From contig JAQSYI010000043.1 in NCBI GenBank assembly GCA_029256185.1, positions 1-64,000 on the forward strand: a stretch of 64,000 nt of DNA. Reading direction: 5' to 3'. Under the pieces are notes generated by a model. The model was given only the letters and a program-made list of their open reading frames with translations, searched no databases and had not been told where the DNA came from. Both the position numbers and the translations under genes were made by a program. The stretch's first letter is position 1; each line of letters starts with the position of its first letter. The stretch is from Paenibacillaceae bacterium (lineage in GTDB: Bacteria > Bacillota > Bacilli > Paenibacillales > NBRC-103111). This document shows, in pieces, positions 62,856 to 64,000 of this stretch.

Positions 62856-63716
62856 CTAGAATGAAATGCGGCTTCCCAGCCAGAACAGCAGGCCGATATA
62901 CAGCGCCGAGAGGAAGAAGAATAAGCAGTCGGCAAGCTTTATCCGCAGATAGGACAGCTTGATTTGTTTGACTTTCGGGTCGGTCATGGCATAGGTAAAG
63001 CCCTTGACCTCCAGAGCCTCCACGGTCGTGCGCGTCCGCTTGGCCGTATTCAGGATCAGCGGATAAAAGGCCATCACGGCAATCTTGCCATGATGCGTGA
63101 GCTTCCTCCACCAAAGGAAGCCTCCTCTGTCCGGGGTTCTTCCGCGGAGCCGGAAGGAATACAGCAGATTGGTGTATTCTTCGATCAGAATGGGCAGCAT
63201 GCGGTAGCCGTAGGACACGCCGAAGCTGAATTGGGCGGGCATCCCCAGGCTGTAGAGCGCATCGCTTAGCCGCTCCGGGTCCATGCTGGAGAAGATGGCG
63301 ATGCTGGCCAATGCAATCACCAGGAGCTTCAAGGTCAGTGTGGACAGCGCCCATGCCGCCGGCAGACCGCCGCCGAACAGAAGGGCGACGATGAGCAGAT
63401 AAGCGGTGTCGGATACCAGACCTGCGGCCAGAATGAACAATACCAGAACACTGGCCTTGGAGATGCAGGTTAACCCGGCTACCAGCAGCAGCATCCCCAG
63501 GAGCACCAGTTTATTGTGAATAAACCAGGGCGCGACGGCAAAAAAAGCATACCAGACGATAAGCATCCTGGGGTCGAACCGGGCCAGCAGGGTTCGGGTA
63601 TGGCCGTAAGCGGTTCGCATCAGCTCGATCTTGAGCTGCTCTGTATTGAGTTTGTCCCAGAAGGCAGGCCGGGCTTTGCCGGATTTGCCGGTATGGCTCC
63701 AATCAACGGCTTCCAA
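62856..63716 (-). CDS. ECF transporter transmembrane (T) component
   Basis: Energy-coupling membrane subunit of an ECF-type importer, 286 residues, with about five to six helices and the two short coupling motifs in the cytoplasmic domain (FRLRGRTPDRG and LEVKGFTYA) that dock into the ATPases. Start TTG 63716 has AAGGAGG nine bases upstream and overlaps the end of the ATPase gene by 14 bases. As it lies beside PHP and phosphatase genes rather than the ribosomal-protein cluster, it is a dedicated (group I-like) system. The substrate-binding S component should lie beyond 64000. Confidence 0.88.
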   Translation of the reverse strand: MEAVDWSHTGKSGKARPAFWDKLNTEQLKIELMRTAYGHTRTLLARFDPRMLIVWYAFFAVAPWFIHNKLVLLGMLLLVAGLTCISKASVLVLFILAAGLVSDTAYLLIVALLFGGGLPAAWALSTLTLKLLVIALASIAIFSSMDPERLSDALYSLGMPAQFSFGVSYGYRMLPILIEEYTNLLYSFRLRGRTPDRGGFLWWRKLTHHGKIAVMAFYPLILNTAKRTRTTVEALEVKGFTYAMTDPKVKQIKLSYLRIKLADCLFFFLSALYIGLLFWLGSRISF

Positions 63717-64000
63717 GGGCGATTTCCTCCTTCGTCACGGCATGATAGCGCGCCGCAAATTCTTCAACGGACAAAGCGACAGGATTCATGCCCAAACGGG
63801 CGCTAAGCTGAACGATCTGCGGGGGAATCAGGGCGGCTTTCTCCACCACTTCGGTCCGCTGAAAGACAGTGCGGCTGTCCCCGTCCAGCAGCACCCGGCC
63901 CTGATGCATCACGATCACCCGGGTGGCCCAATCGGCCACCAGCTGCATATCATGAGTGGCAACCAATACCACCTGTATCCGGTCCTTCAGCTGCTCCAGG
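63703..64000 (-). CDS. ECF transporter ATPase, C-terminal part (cut by window end)
   Basis: The last 98 codons of an ABC ATPase run off the right edge. Visible are the H-loop in VLVATHDM and the segment VIVMHQGRVLLDGD that follows it in energy-coupling factor ATPases, then the C-terminal domain. Walker A, signature and Walker B lie outside the window. Overlap with the T component supports an EcfA role. Confidence 0.85.
   Translation of the reverse strand, partial: LEQLKDRIQVVLVATHDMQLVADWATRVIVMHQGRVLLDGDSRTVFQRTEVVEKAALIPPQIVQLSARLGMNPVALSVEEFAARYHAVTKEEIALGSR

Overview
The window looks like a chromosomal segment of a Paenibacillus-type, spore-forming, Gram-positive bacterium. This is inferred from gene content: a T-box-controlled valS followed by folC, murC, a SpoIIB-like SPOR protein and maf; secreted proteins anchored by S-layer homology (SLH) domains; repeated YesM/YesN two-component systems beside LplB/YtcP-type sugar ABC permeases; strong AGGAGG-type ribosome binding sites and many TTG/GTG starts. 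Most of the window is GC-rich. Two stretches, about 13.6-22.5 kb and 34.3-35.2 kb, are visibly more AT-rich and look acquired or differently evolved.

Layout. 1-134: 3' end of an IS3-family insertion sequence. 364-12937: a polysaccharide-use locus (response regulator and kinase, two permeases, binding lipoprotein, large secreted lyase-like protein, GH88 unsaturated glucuronyl hydrolase, GH29-like glycosidase). 12938-13612: a truncated copy of a valine T-box leader followed by the broken 5' end of a solute-binding protein gene. 13619-22482: a leftward cassette with a SARP-type response regulator, a two-kinase hybrid sensor and a 1521-residue Ig-like/SLH surface protein. 22889-28911: promoter and full T-box, valS, folC, murC. 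29661-34235: spoIIB-like gene, SLH amidase (opposite strand), DUF4321 protein, maf. 34283-39468: AT-rich orphan gene, SGNH esterase and AraC regulator, a 45-residue membrane protein, an XRE regulator with a tandem hairpin array at its end, and a LysR regulator. 39702-44169: heterodimeric multidrug-type ABC exporter behind a terminator-containing leader, and a DUF421 membrane protein. 44463-58144: a second sugar locus with the same plan as the first, ending in a 1639-residue beta-helix/SLH protein and an FAD oxidoreductase. 58370-60094: GT-C glycosyltransferase-like membrane protein and a 54-residue exported peptide. 60202-64000 (leftward): ECF transporter ATPase (cut by the window edge), EcfT, PHP phosphoesterase, RpiR/SIS regulator and a PTP-like inositol-phosphatase.

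How it works together. Both sugar loci fit one model: an exported lyase or beta-helix enzyme cuts an acidic polysaccharide, the LplABC-type importer takes up oligosaccharides, cytoplasmic GH88/GH29-like or oxidoreductase enzymes finish the job, and a YesMN pair senses the products. The B. subtilis yes/rhg rhamnogalacturonan region is the closest familiar analogue; the actual substrates cannot be read from the sequence.

The least ordinary features are the two near-identical T-box 3' halves bracketing the regulator/surface-protein cassette, four compensated palindromes at 51.5-51.7 kb, a tandem hairpin array beginning inside the 3' end of the XRE gene, and the ECF-PHP-RpiR-phosphatase operon.
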